Assembly (NCBI GenBank): GCA_012976225.1
Contig: JAAVVG010000007.1
Location: 372,001 to 436,000, forward strand
Direction of reading: 5' to 3'
DNA from: Golubevia sp. BC0850
Taxonomy: Eukaryota > Basidiomycota > Exobasidiomycetes > Golubeviales > Golubeviaceae
Length of the DNA stretch: 64,000 nt
In this document: positions 11,265 to 22,900 of the stretch, one piece after another
Layout: the number at the start of each line of letters is the position of its first letter
Position numbering within the stretch: position 1 is the first letter of the stretch
Program-made: the position numbers and the translations under genes
Notes under the pieces: generated by a model
Told to the model about the DNA's origin: nothing
Databases searched by the model: none
Seen by the model: the letters and a program-made list of their open reading frames with translations, nothing else

Positions 11265-12162
11265 ATGCGCTTCTCTCTAATTGCCACCCTGCTAGCCACT
11301 GCCTTGGCAGTCTCTGCTTCTCCACTCGAGTCCAGATCTGCTCCAGACAACACTGTTAGTAACTTTGGAAAGATAAGATGAGATGGACTCTGCTCCATGG
11401 TCACCGACCAACATCAGCTGACACCTCCCTCTCCCTCTCTCTTTATCATCATAGGTCTATATCACCTCGAAGACTGATCATTGTATCATTCTTCCAAGAG
11501 ATAGATACACCACTATCGGAGATTCAGAACATCCAGGGTGAGTGTCAATTGTTCAAAGGTTGTTCGTGTTTGGCCGACTTCGACGCTTACTAATCCATCT
11601 CTTCTCCTCTTTCCCCACCTTCAAAGAGGAATGAAGAGTTACTGTACCAACAAATACGACAACAGTCAAGGTACGTTCGTGTTGGTTGAGTGCGATTTGC
11701 CGCATGCGGGGGCATGACAAAACTGACCCGCTCCTCCCTTTACCAACTCTAATAGGAAAGATCCCAAAGGCCTTCTGGAAGAACGGAGGTCCAAACTTCA
11801 AGAAGACTAGCAAATACGTCCAATTGACCGGTGAGTGAGAGGTCCGGAAAGTGAGATCCGCCACCCACTGGCTGACTTCTTTCTCTCTTCTCTCATTCAC
11901 AGGATGCATCAACCCTGGCTCCTCCCCTCGTCTCGTACCATCTGATGGTGGAGGACAATACGATAGTAATGGAGGAGATGGAGGCAGAGGTAACCCTGCG
12001 GGTAGTTCTTGTCTCGGCTATGCTTCTTACGTCGAAATCGTCGAACCAGATGCCAACCGCATGTGTATTAGATGTTGCAAGAACCCAAGCGACTGTGATC
12101 TCTCAAGAGACACTCAAGGATGTCTCGCCGTTATTCCAGGTAACTACAACGGATGTTCTTAA
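11265..12162 (+). CDS. Small secreted cysteine-rich protein
   Basis: Five exons: 11265-11354, 11455-11537, 11627-11670, 11756-11830, 11903-12162, giving 183 residues. An N-terminal signal peptide is clear (MRFSLIATLLATALAVSASP), with probable cleavage after the Ala/Ser-rich stretch. The mature part has ten Cys, enough for five disulfides, including a CIRCC group. Notable motifs are HCIILPRD, KYVQLTGCI, GGQYDSNGGDGGRGNP and VEIVEPDANRMCIRCC. I associate this motif set with secreted proteins of basidiomycetes of unknown function, from memory only. No membrane anchor or GPI signal is visible at the C-terminus, which ends PGNYNGCS. Extracellular, wall-associated or effector-like roles are inference. 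Confidence 0.85.
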
Positions 12163-12480
12163 TCCTTCAGCACCTTTCGTTGTTGAACTCCAATCACTTT
12201 TATTCACTGTCTTTACTTCTTCTCGTGCTGCTCTATATTGACTGCCAACAACTACTCCTTTTGCTAATATGGACAATGTGATTTTGATACTTTACTCTGA
12301 TGAAAATTTCCTGACTAAGATTGAGTGATTGCCGAGCAGCCTTGAGTCCAGCATTCGTGTCAACTTCATATCCCAGACTCGACAGAAGATATTGTCTTTT
12401 CTCGACTCACAAGAAAGCGGTGCAAGAAACTTAGAATGAATTGGGTATACTTTTACAAATGGAAGAAGCTCAAAGGGTTC
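12163..12480. other. Intergenic between convergent genes
   Basis: 318 bases between two gene ends. Nothing beyond 3' UTRs is seen. Confidence 0.5.
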
Positions 12481-14208
12481 TTAATCTTCAGTCAAATCGA
12501 TAGCATCCTCCAAAGTCGCTCCCCTTGTACGCTTCTTCAAAGGTCTAAATTCCCTCTCTTCATCCAACCCTCCATTTCCATCCATGTCAATAGCATTCCT
12601 AGAGTTGTCTCCTTTCATTCCCGCTCCAACTCTAATCCCACTTCCATCTCCACCGCCACTATTTCTGGCTTTGCGTTTCCCGAGTCCGATTTCCGATTGT
12701 ATTTGACTCTTACTTTGAGAAGGTTCTCCTTCCTTTTTCACCTCATGATTTCCAAGATAAATTTCACCATCTTTTCTAGGTCCTCTGGGAATCCTATCGT
12801 ATTCTAAATCTTTCTTAATTCCTAGAAGGTCCAAAGAAGCTTTAGTTCTGTAAAAGAATCTTACGACATGACGTGGAAGATCTGTGTAGTCGTAAAAGTG
12901 TTGATGGATTGGGTAGGTGGTGGTTGTGGTTTGGGATCGTATTGCTGTTGACCGTATTGCAGTAAGTCGTGCTGCTGAGCATAGGGTTTGTAGTCGTGAG
13001 CGTCCGGCTAGTGAAATCTGTCAGGTTGACCATAAGGACTTGGAGATCTGAAATCACTGTTGTTTCCAAAAGGCTGAGATCTGAAACTGAAATCGAAGGC
13101 AGGTCCGTTAGAACCGGAGTTGAAGTTGAAGTTGAAACGATTGGATTTGGAGATGTAGTTGGAGCGACGCCGACCGTCATCTCTCTCTTCAAATGTGGTT
13201 CTAGCAGCGATCTCATACTTCTTTGTTGATCTGTTGGTGAAGAAAGGGAAGAGGATGAAAGGTCAGAAAGCTATCACTTTAATAAGCCTTCGAACCTTTC
13301 TACTCTCTCCAAGATCCTAAAATAGGAAAGTGGGAAGTCGAGTAGAAGGACAAGATACGAGTCAAACACAGATCGATCCAAAGGGAGGGGGAATGAACTA
13401 TACCACTTACAGACTAGGAACTTGGCTCTAGAATCTTCGTAGCGAGGCTGAAGAAGGAGACATTTGATGAGAAAGCAGAGGTAAGGCATCGGAATGGGAG
13501 ATCAGGAGCTGTGAGGAAGAGAGACCTACCGGAGCTTCAAAGTGAATAAAATACCTTGTACCAGGTTTGATTTCGATGTCTATGAGCAAGGAAATGATGA
13601 TAGGCAGTACGAAAGGGTAGAGGGTCGAAGAGAGGAGGGAGAGTGAGTGGGTTGTCGAAAGTGTTGATGTTGTACGTCACGTCTTCACTCAGAATTGAAG
13701 CTCCAGACTCCTCCCAGCTAGCCTTCGAGCGAATGCAAGCTACTCCAGTGCTCTTGAAACTGCAGTTGAAGGGTACAGAAGAGCTGCTGGGAATTGAGAT
13801 TGCTTGCCCATTGTTTGATGTGTTGCTTGAACTCCCTTTTTTCCTACCTTGCTCCCTCAATCTTCCTCTGTCCGCTTCTACGATCCCGTTTAACCTTCTG
13901 GATCTTTCAAAATGTTTAGCCGATAAAGGCTTCACAGCAGGTGATCAAAGTGACGTTCCCATCCTGAGTCTCATGTTTGTTGTATTCTTCAAATCTCGCT
14001 CCCCACTGATCTTGAACGTAAAAGAGGGTACATCTTGACTTCTCATGCTTGTGATCTTCCATAATTGGGTGCTGAGATTAGAACACCTTGGTGTAGCACC
14101 CTGATGAAGCAAGGGTTCGTTATGCTGCTTGAAGTAGGAGGGTCGAGGTGGAGAGGAGGAAAGAGTGAACCAAAAAGTCTTGCCACCGACTAACAACTCA
14201 AATTTCAA
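12481..14208 (-). CDS. Nuclear protein with C-terminal SIM, DUF7918-like; exon structure only partly resolved
   Basis: The C-terminal exon (13007-12481) is well supported. It holds DYTDLPRHVVRFFYRTK, LGIKKDLEYDRIPRGPRKDG, basic patches (GKRKAR, LKKRTRG), and ends AIDLTED, a SUMO-interaction-type motif. A 50-nt intron (13057-13008) with branch-like CTGAC joins it in phase to an exon at 13230-13058. Further upstream, exons 13447-13411, 13579-13530 and one ending at 13689 join in phase (IEIKPGTRYFIHFEAP, then PRYEDSRAKFLV). The link between 13411 and 13230 needs either a ~25-nt microexon or is a break. The N-terminal exon (from about 14208, KFELLVGGKTFWFTLSSSPP) and the true start are unresolved. 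The pattern of an N-terminal beta domain, an F-x-YR-x-K...LGI block and an IDLTED tail resembles fungal DUF7918 proteins; this is a weak assignment. Confidence 0.45.
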
Positions 14209-14630
14209 ATCCTTTCCCTAGTCTGAGAGGAAACGATAGATCGAGTCTTCACCAAAACGATTCAACACCAGAAACAAAGTTTAGACATGATTTGGAATGG
14301 ACAGAAATGAGCTTCAAAGAGCTTAGCGGGAACTAAATGATTGTTGATACAGGCGGGCGAGATCGAAAAGAAAAGAATAGGAAACAATCTTCAACAAATA
14401 AAGGTTGGAGAGAAAAAGAGTTCGAGAGGTGACGAGGGTTGAAGAAGAAAGAGGAGAGGTAGCGGAGGGGGGTGAATTAAAGGCAGAGGAAAAAGAATGA
14501 GGAGCCAGGGGAGATCAAAACGAAAATAGCGGTAACAAGTTTGGTTCTTGGAGAGTGAATTTGCTGAAACTAGAATGAGAGACCACGACGAGTGAAACCG
14601 AGAAGACGAGAAAGAACCAAGGGGTCGCAC
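14209..14630. other. Intergenic / possible 5' part of preceding minus gene
   Basis: No confident coding sequence. The first exon of the neighbouring minus-strand gene probably lies here (an acceptor-like TAG is near 14220), but I could not fix a start codon. Confidence 0.35.
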
Positions 14631-16345
14631 TTATTCAAATGCTTCCTCAGCAGATTCTCTGACTAGACGACGGACCTGAGAAGAGCAGAAAGGAGAAGCA
14701 CATCAATGTCAGTGACGAGGCTCCAGATGGTGGAAGGATGCATAGAGATGCGACTAATGGATGCCCACCTTCTTCCTGTAAGCCTTGATGTCGTCTCTGA
14801 CTTCCTTGGCAGCATCGATGTTGGCCGGAGAGGCAATGTCGGGAGTGTCAGAGGATAGTAAGGAAATCACAGACAACAGCTGTGGAATATGAGAGAAGGA
14901 GATAAATTCGAAGTCAGTCAAATTTCGAAGGGACGAATTGTCAGAATCAATTCGAGGACAACTCACGATAGATTCAACACTATGAACCGGAAGCCATCTT
15001 TCCCCCGCGTCTTCGTATCCATACTGATCTTGCTCGGGAGGATGCTTTGGAAGTGAAAGGAGTTGATTGGGATCAGGGTTTGAGGAGAGGGGACAGGGAG
15101 ATGGTAGAGAGAAATGGAGTTAGGATTACGAGCTCGAGCTCAAGTGGAATGATGGAACCGAATCCGGCAAAGGAGATTTAAGGTCCATAGCTTTGATAGC
15201 TGGCATACAAGCAGCTTTGGGAATGAAAGCGGACCAGCCCGAGAGACTTGAGATTCAGTCGTGTGACGTCTTTGTGTCTGGCCACCGAGAAGAGAGCTGG
15301 CTGCCTCTAGTCAATCGTACGGAGATGCCACAGAGTCTCACAATCAACTAGATTGATCTGCTGTGAATTCCTGAGCTCCCTCGATGCTTTGAGAGGCGGA
15401 GTGAGTCCCCAAGCATCAATTCCAAAGACCTTTTGCCAGCTCTCCGGCTCCTCTCCCTTGATAGCACCTGTCAGGCTCTCCTCAGGCTTTCTCACCTATC
15501 AGGATCTATAAATTCTATGATATCCCAACATCTGTTTGAAGCTCCAAGCTCTATTTTGACCTGCTGAGCTCCCTTCTGCTCCAGTTCTCCTTACTCACCA
15601 AGATGGAAATACAGACGTTACCGTCTGGGTAAATGTTTGGGTGCCACATCTTGGTGTTGAACTTCATCTTGGGTGGTAGTAGAGGAAATTCAGGTGGGAA
15701 GATCAACTCAGCACGCAAGAAACCACCTTCATAGAGAGTGTCTACTCGAGTTGAAGTTGAGGACGTTCGAGATGGGATCGAAATCGAAGGTTTCGAAGGC
15801 AATCAGGGATACCAGTGGTTGAAGATACAATAAAGATCGAATGGAGAGCAGAAAAGAGAGTCAGTATGGAGGGAGGAGGGTGAATAGAGGAGAGGAGGAG
15901 GAAGCGAGGGTTTCTCTACTAACCATTTGGACCGATGACAATAATTTCCCACTAGTACAGAGTAGACAATTGGTGAAGGGTGATTCAGTTTGACTTCAAT
16001 GAACTTAAATCGCCCATCCACATGCTTCCAGACCTTGACTATAGCAAGCAAAGAAGGCCGTATCAATTCCAGCAGACCTGGGTGGCAGCTGAGCTTGATG
16101 AACCCTTTCCCACAATACTCACCTCGTAGAGGTTGTCGTCATTCTTTAAACCGGCACTGAAGCCATCGACAGGACCTATGAGAGGGTAGGAAGGGGGTGT
16201 AGAGGAGCAGGGGCGGGATTAGATGAGGGGTAGATCCAAAGTGGGCAAACAAAGATAGAGATGGACAAAGGAGATACTTACGCTTCCTGAGCTCAGCCAA
16301 TTGCCTCTTCAAGATGAGAGCATTGCCGGAAGGAGATGAAGTCAT
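14631..16345 (-). CDS. UBC7: Ubiquitin-conjugating enzyme E2, UBE2G/Ubc7 type
   Basis: Seven exons: 16345-16282, 16175-16123, 15951-15924, 15741-15599, 15044-14967, 14879-14769, 14675-14631; 173 residues, close to human UBE2G1. It reads [57 protein letters not shown], then [20 protein letters not shown]. The catalytic Cys is in NVCISIL. The acidic loop after it, about 13 residues, is the hallmark of the UBE2G/Cdc34-type E2s. The E[20 protein letters not shown] block is closer to UBE2G1 than to UBE2G2. Yeast Ubc7 acts in ER-associated degradation; UBE2G1 orthologues are more general, so the exact role is uncertain. Intron 5 (15598-15045) is 554 nt, far longer than the others. Confidence 0.9.
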
Positions 16346-17076
16346 GGTTCCAAACAGATAAGCGGATAGAAGGAGCAGGTTGCTTTGAGGTTACTGGTGA
16401 GGTTTAAGGTGGATCGATTTTTGCTTGCTCTTCTCCCTTGTTCTAACTTTATTGGAGGGAGAATGAGATTGTTCTGGCTTTGTCTTTGAAGATTTGAGAA
16501 TTCTTGTGGCAATCAAAAGGATTTGGTTGTTGTGGTTGGAAGAGAGAGAGAGTCCTCTAGAACCCCGATTTGGGCGAGCTCTCGCGTTTTCAAAGGCGTC
16601 GCGAACAACGAAAGTGAGGACTCTTCCATCCTCGATTGAGTGTGTGGTAAGATGTTCAGAACTAAGAAGAGGAGAAGAGCATGGAAAAAGTAGTCTGGGG
16701 ATTTCAGTAGCCACCCTCAGCGCTTCTGCCTCGAGCCTCAAGCAGCTAAACATTCGAGCTCCCTCGAAGCGTCGTGTCGACCATTGGCAAGATCCAGAGA
16801 AACCGAAGTTTGGAAAAACATCATAAGTTGTATCAGTCAGTCCTTGTTTGAAGAGACAGCCAACGGCGAACAAAAAGTGACGTCAGGGTTTGAAGAAAAA
16901 AAAGGGGTCCGAACCATCACTCAAGGTTCTCTTCGAGATCATGACGTTTGAGGTGACGCCGAATGGATCTAATATTAACTTTTTGAGATTTAAAATCGAG
17001 GAAAGAATCAATATAAAAGGGAGGGCTTTCAAAGTAAAGTTCACCTAGTCTCCCACTCCCCAACTCAACATCGAAA
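16346..17076. promoter_or_regulatory. Divergent promoter region, E2 gene / DUF3237 gene
   Basis: 731 bases between divergent start codons. A TATAAAAG lies at 17012-17019, 65 bases before the plus-strand ATG. A ~160-codon open frame on the minus strand (16873-16391) has no recognisable content and is judged chance. Confidence 0.45.
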
Positions 17077-17721
17077 ATGACAGATCTCGCCTCCCTTTCA
17101 CTCTCTCCCAAATTCGAGATGAGATTCGAGCTAGGAATCCTTCTCCTGGTAGGTCTATTCTTATTTTTGGCTAGCATAGTGTCATTCTGATTACCCTTTC
17201 CTTCGACAGTGGGACCGTCGCCAACTGGAAACCGAATCATCTTTCCAGTCATTGGAGGCACTATGAAAGGCACTGGGGTAGAAGCTGAGAGTCTCCCCGG
17301 AGCTTCAGATTGGTTCAATTTGGGAAATGATGGTTACGGAACGCTCAACGTCAGAGCTGCAGTGCAGACGAAGGAGAAAGAAATCCTTACTCGTGAGTAG
17401 ATGCCCTAGCACAGCGTGGAAGGACTCTTTCAAGAAAGTGGCTTGTCTTACTCGTTTCCTTCGATCGAACCTCTCTTCCCTCTCACAGTCAGTTACACCG
17501 GTCACCTGGAATTGAACCAGCTTGTCAACAATATCTTCCAAGGCTCTCCAGAGGCGAGATCGACAACTTTCGAAGAGCAGTACTTCTTGGTTTCCATGAA
17601 CATCGAGACCAGCTCTGACAGGCTATCTTGGGTTAATCGAAAGATCTTTGTCGGAAGAGGCAGATTCGAATTGGGAGATGGGAAAGTTGGACTTGTGTAC
17701 GAAGTTGGATCCATCGAATAG
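17077..17721 (+). CDS. DUF3237 family protein
   Basis: Three exons: about 17077-17152, 17210-17392, 17489-17721; 163 residues. Landmarks of the DUF3237 beta-barrel family are PKFEMRFEL, VGPSPTGNRIIFPVIGGTMK, GTGVEAESLPGASDW, EEQYFLVSMNIETSSDRLSW and the VNRKIFVGRGRFE block near the end. Family members are small single-domain proteins of unknown activity; some sit near catabolic genes in bacteria. The donor of intron 1 is the weakest call: phase requires a GTCTAT donor rather than the better-looking GTAGGT four bases before it. The final exon is unambiguous. No signal peptide. Confidence 0.8.
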
Positions 17722-18300
17722 ACGAACCCTGAGCGCCAACATATAACCTATTATTTGTGTATCTATGACCTCGCTTTCTACTCAATTCTTTCTCTTCGTT
17801 TCATCAAATGTTGCTGATAGCGCCAATGCTTGATTCAACTCCCACATGTTGCCACCAGCTGCGCTGTTGTTGACTAATTTTGAAGACTTGATTTCCACTT
17901 GAAGAGAGCGAGGTGTTGCGCTAGAACCCGACCGCTTTGCCGCCAAATCTGGTTCAACGCTGCAGACTTGTTCTGAAATAATGATAAGAGGGGAATTGAA
18001 TTTGATTCATTCTGGTTCAGGTGAGTAAGCTCTGGAGGAAGAGGAGGGAAACAGGTCAAGGAGATGGAAGTGAAGCTGTAGAAAGAATCCGTTTGTTAGA
18101 AGATCGATAGCTCTTAAACCGCTGTTTAGATGGCCCTCTTGAAAGGCCAAAGTAGAACCTCTAGGAGCTCTTCCCACTGATAAGCATGCTGATAATCTAG
18201 TCGATACGAGCTTGCTTCAACTATGGGTGCTGATCTACCTCTTGTCTTCCTATCTCTGCACAGCCCTTCTCTTGCCCTATCCCTTCTTACTCCTCTCAAG
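17722..18300. other. Intergenic, 579 bases
   Basis: Nothing supported. Short open frames on both strands lack family features. Confidence 0.4.
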
Positions 18301-19360
18301 ATGATCAAAAAGCAAACCGAAAATTCTAAGTATGATCCTCAACATATCAAAGATCTACTCAAAGTACTTCCGGTAGAGCTCTTCTCTCGTTCCTGCTCAT
18401 TTCTTCCACCTGCCTCCATCGCAAGCTCAAGTGCCATCTGCAAAGCCTGGAGAGCTTCAATTCTTTCGAATCCTATCTGGGATGGAGCGATAGAACTTCC
18501 TACCACACCCTCTCCTCTGCCCACTCTACTATCAATCTTAATCAACTCAAAGGACAGTCTAGAACTCATCTTGCTCATCGAAATTGGAAGTATATAACTA
18601 GAGAAACTACCAAAGCTCAAAAAGTCAGATAGATTCCCTCGTCTTCATTATTTGGCGTTCCAAGGCGTCCAGCCGTTTTATCATTCATTCTCCAGCCTAG
18701 AGGCTCCGAATTGACACGACCTTCAGATTCTTTCAGGAATGGAATCATATCCTTCAGAACCGCAGGGCTTTCGATCTGCTATTAAATCTCCTGAAGAAAT
18801 TTTCTTCAAATCTAACATTCCTCATCTTTAACTATCCGAGTCCCGAACAACCTCTCAAACTTCCTTCTAGAAAACCTGTTCTGTCCGATTCATCGCTAGT
18901 TAACACCTCAATCACTCAAGCATCTTCACATCAATCTCCATCCTCAAGAATCAAGGGAAGAGCTTTCAACTGTCCAGACTTAAATCGAAATCATGATTGG
19001 TTTTTGAGACCTGAAAGAATCGATCACTCGGAGGCGGGTCATCTTCCTCGAGTCAGTCTCTTCTCGAGTTCTAAAGCGTACTCACTGATGAAAACCTCTT
19101 GAACTTGAAGTGTTCCTTCTCTCACTTTCTTGACCTTACTCTGCTTTTCAACGCGTTCTCCGAACCGTGTCTCACCTTCCGACTTCATGATTGCCCGTCT
19201 ACCTCGATCTGCGATCCGCCCTTCTACAAAGACCACGATGTCGACTAGAGCTCTCAAAAAGTATTGGCTACACCTTTCGAATCGAGATAGTTATGGATGG
19301 TCATCGATGAGGTTTGAAAAGAGAGAATGGAACAGAGAAGATGGTTTCCTAGGCATCTGA
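18301..19360 (+). pseudogene. Decayed F-box protein gene
   Basis: The N-terminus is a recognisable F-box: LLKVLPVELFSRSCSFLPP, then ASSSAICKAWRASIL and NPIWDGAIELP. F-box proteins link substrates to Skp1-Cullin ubiquitin ligases. After about residue 75 the coding sense moves to another frame (INLNQLKGQSRTHLAHRNWK), continues after a plausible intron (acceptor near 18738) as FFQEWNHILQNRRAFDLLLN, then changes frame near 19079 into LTDENLLNLKCSFSHFLDL and again near 19245 into LKKYWLHLSNRDSYGWSSMR, ending at 19360. Each segment has good coding character but no GT-AG intron explains the jumps. At least three frame breaks make a pseudogene the simplest reading; sequencing errors are the alternative. 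Confidence 0.55.
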
Positions 19361-19916
19361 ATATGACGGAAGAAGTCCCTCTCTTTTCAGAGGAGGAACA
19401 GGAAGAAAGAGAATTTGAAAGAAGGAACGAGAAGCTGAGAGGGATGAGGGAATAGAGCTGTAGAGACGAAAATGTCGAAGACGTCGAAAGTCATTAGTTG
19501 AAGGAGGTTGGGGGTACAGGGAAGAAGAAACGGAAGAAAGGAGAAGGACTTCCTCGAAACACAGATTTTCCATTCCTCTACGTCTAATCGCAAGTCCCAC
19601 CAGCAATAAGGAAGCAATTTTTTTAATTTGGTTAGCATTCGCTCCAAGAATTTTCATCATTGCCCCAGCTGTCGACGGTTGATTCGGAAATTCGACATCT
19701 AAAATGAGTGGAGTGGTGACATTGCTGTATTATTGAAGGGCTATGGACACATGAATAGTAACCGATACGAGGGAAAAAAAAGAACTTCAAATATCTTCTG
19801 GCCGCCTCTGTTCCCGCTCTACTCTCGCCTCGCCCTTCCTGAACCCTCCTCAGTGCCGCATTCCGTCCCTCAGCATGACACGCCATCTCTTCACGAGACA
19901 TCCGCTTGCTGAGAAG
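19361..19916. other. Intergenic between convergent loci
   Basis: 556 bases, no supported gene. Open frames on the minus strand here are low-complexity shadows and probably lie in the 3' UTR of the trehalose gene. Confidence 0.4.
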
Positions 19917-22900
19917 TTAAATGTCCACCATAGCTGGTCCTCCCCTGGAAAGAGAGAGAAGGAAAAGACCGGTTTAGCAACATGAAACACTTTGAGAGCA
20001 AAGTCAACATCAAAACTCACCATCTTCTATCCCTGGCTATGAAATTCGCAGTTTCTTCCAAAGCTGGAATGACTTCATGAACCGCTAGATGGTATCCCGC
20101 CTCACTACCTTTGCATTCTGCAGTTGTGCAAGTCAAGGGAGCGAAGGGAAGATCCAAAGTTCCGACGTATGCAAGTAAGCCATCATCTTGAGATAGACAA
20201 AGAGCAAAGTCGACACTTCCTGCATTGACATGTTGACCAATTCCACCAGAAACGTTGGAAGAGAAAGGGTGATTTCCATGAGAAGAGAAAGTGTGAACTG
20301 GCCAATGATTCGAAGGTTGCTTGTAAGGTGAAGGTAATTCTGAAGAGAGAGTTTGTCTGGCTTGAGCTGAAAGTTGAGGTGAGAACTTTGGGTTGTTGTT
20401 GTTTGGAACCTTGACTGGAGACATGACTCCTCCCATTGCAGACATCGCCATGATGTGTTGAACTGCTGAGCTTCTGCTTGTGTTCTTTGGCATGATCAAG
20501 AAGGAAGTTGCTTCGGGAATGATTCGAAGAGAGAACCTTTCTCCTAGAGAATCGTAGATCAGATTCTGAACTTCTGCAGCTTGTCTTCTTGACCAGAGGG
20601 CTTCTTGAGATTTAGAATCACCCGCGCTCCAGAAACGCCAGCAGATTGATGCGCCTCTGTCTTCGAGCCAAGATCCAGGAGTCCTCTCTGTGAAGTAGCT
20701 AACTGTGAGTCGTGAGGGAGGATGGTCATAAAGGTCGTCAGTCATCTGTCAAGGCGTGTAAGGTGCGGGAGAAGAGAGTGGCTGCGAAGACTCACGAATC
20801 TCAAGAACTGGAGCCTTCCAATTCATGTTGTGACCAGCGACTAAACTAGTCCAATCCTTCTCCTCACTTCCGCAATCTCCACAGTGTTTGACGAAGCACC
20901 CATTCTCAGCAACGAGTCCGATTCCTGGAACTTGAGTGTAGAACTGATCCAAATCCTGAGTGCTCTTTCCACTTAGGAGGTAGACCGCATTCTTTCGATC
21001 CGAGGTCAAGTCTTGGAGCAACTTGATGACCTTTTCTGGAGCCTTGAAACCTTGCTGATGAGTGAGATAAAGATCTTCTTCGACTAGCAGAGTGTCTTCG
21101 AGATCGATGAGAAGAAGTCTGGTCTTTGCTGCTCTCCATTCAGAGACGAGTTGACCGATCTCCAAATGAGGGATGAAAGCATTGTCCCTTCTTTGTTGCT
21201 CTAAATGGGCTCTTTCTAGTCGAGACAGAAGAGAGGTGATCCAATGTTGAGCTGTTTGAGTCACAACAGTTCTGTGAAGATCTTTCCATCTCTGAACCAT
21301 CTCAGTCTCGTCCATAGTTAGAGCTTTATGGATGGCATGGGCTGTTGAAAAGAGAGGAGCAGGTGAGGTCAGAAGCGGCGAAGAAAGAGGAGGAGACTTC
21401 TAAAAGCTCCAAAAGGAAACTCACCAACTTGTTTCGTATTCCAAGGATTGATACCGATGCAGGCTCTGAGCCCTGAGTAGGTACCAGTGAATTCGGAAAG
21501 AATCAAAGGCCTATGCTTTTCCTCTTGACAGACGACGTACTCGTGAGTAGTGAGATTCATACCTTCTCTGAGAGAAGAAGCCAGGAAAGCGTCTGCGATG
21601 GTGAGAAGAGCTAAGTATTGAGAGAAGGTGATACTGGAATGGGAAAGAGGTGAAGACAATGTCAGTATAATGCCATCAGCTTCGCTCCATAGTGGAATGA
21701 TCGAGTTCATGATAGCGATACTCACTCTTGAACGTGTAGGAAGACGACCGGTTGATAGGTCAAAGTTGAATACTTGTTGTTAATCCTAGCCACCACATCA
21801 GTTGCTTCTCCAACTTCCTGATTCTCTTCATTTGTAGCCAGAGCAACTTGGATCAAAACGACTTTTCCAACCCATTCTGGATGTTCATCCAAAAAGACCT
21901 CAAAAGCCAACAACTTTTGTCTAACACCTTTAATCCAATCCAATTTATCTCTACCAACGATAACCTTTTTGCCTTCATACCTTTCCTTTAATTTCTCACT
22001 CCATTCTTCCACCTCTTCAGCATGGCGTTTTGCATTTAAAGATCTGACATCGATTCCGATTGGGAAAGGTGAAACTGTAACAAATCCACCTCCTGATTCA
22101 GAATCTAGAGAAATTCCTTTTGGTGTAGCTTCTAGTTGTAAGATCCTTGAGACTGTTTGTCTGAAATGTCGACAGAAGTTGTGAGTTTGAAATCCGATTA
22201 GATCTGATCCTAGCATTCCACGTAGAAGTCTATCTCTGACTGAAAGACATCTGAAGAGTTCAGAGGATGGGAAAGCGATGTGCAAGAAGAATCCAATCGT
22301 TGCGTGAGGTAGACGTTCGCGAAGCATTTGGGGTAGGAGAAGAAGATGACTGAGGTCGAGAAGAAGAGGATGAGAGTGTGAGAAGTCAGAAAGGCACCGA
22401 ACCTTCCATCAACAGATTTGAAAAAACTCACTAGTCATTGACCCAGATGATATCTCCCTCCTGATAAACCTCCCCAATTCTATCAGCGAACCTCCTATTG
22501 ACCTCTACATAACTTCTAAAAGAATCTTGTTCCTGTTCCAAACCTTTCTGACTTGGTAAAGAATAATGAAAAGTAGGCCAAAGGATCTGCTTACAAAATT
22601 GAGAATAACAAGATCTAAACTCTTCGTCTTTGATCCAAACCGGAACCGAGTCTCTTTCCGATTTCATTCTCTTTTCGATATCTGCTTTCTCATTCCCACC
22701 TAACCACCCTTCAGTCTCAATCCCAGGAGTACCAATATAAAGTTTCCCAGCTCTTAACCTATCTCTATCTCTTGCTAGACTAGAAACTGCATTAACCAAG
22801 CCTCCGTTTGCAGATGGATTAGGGATGAATTCGTAAGGAGGTAAATTTGAAATTCCATTTCCATCAACAGTACTATCGTTTGTATCGATTGAAGCCATCG

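Noticed and set aside
16391-16873. 160-codon open frame on the minus strand between the E2 and DUF3237 genes
   Set aside because: No ATG-supported motif, sits in a divergent promoter, composition not protein-like.
19632-19901. Short frame on the minus strand after the trehalose gene (starts MSREEMACHAEGR)
   Set aside because: The trehalose gene ends cleanly at 19917 after a 28-nt last exon; this frame lies in its 3' UTR and has no homologous feature.
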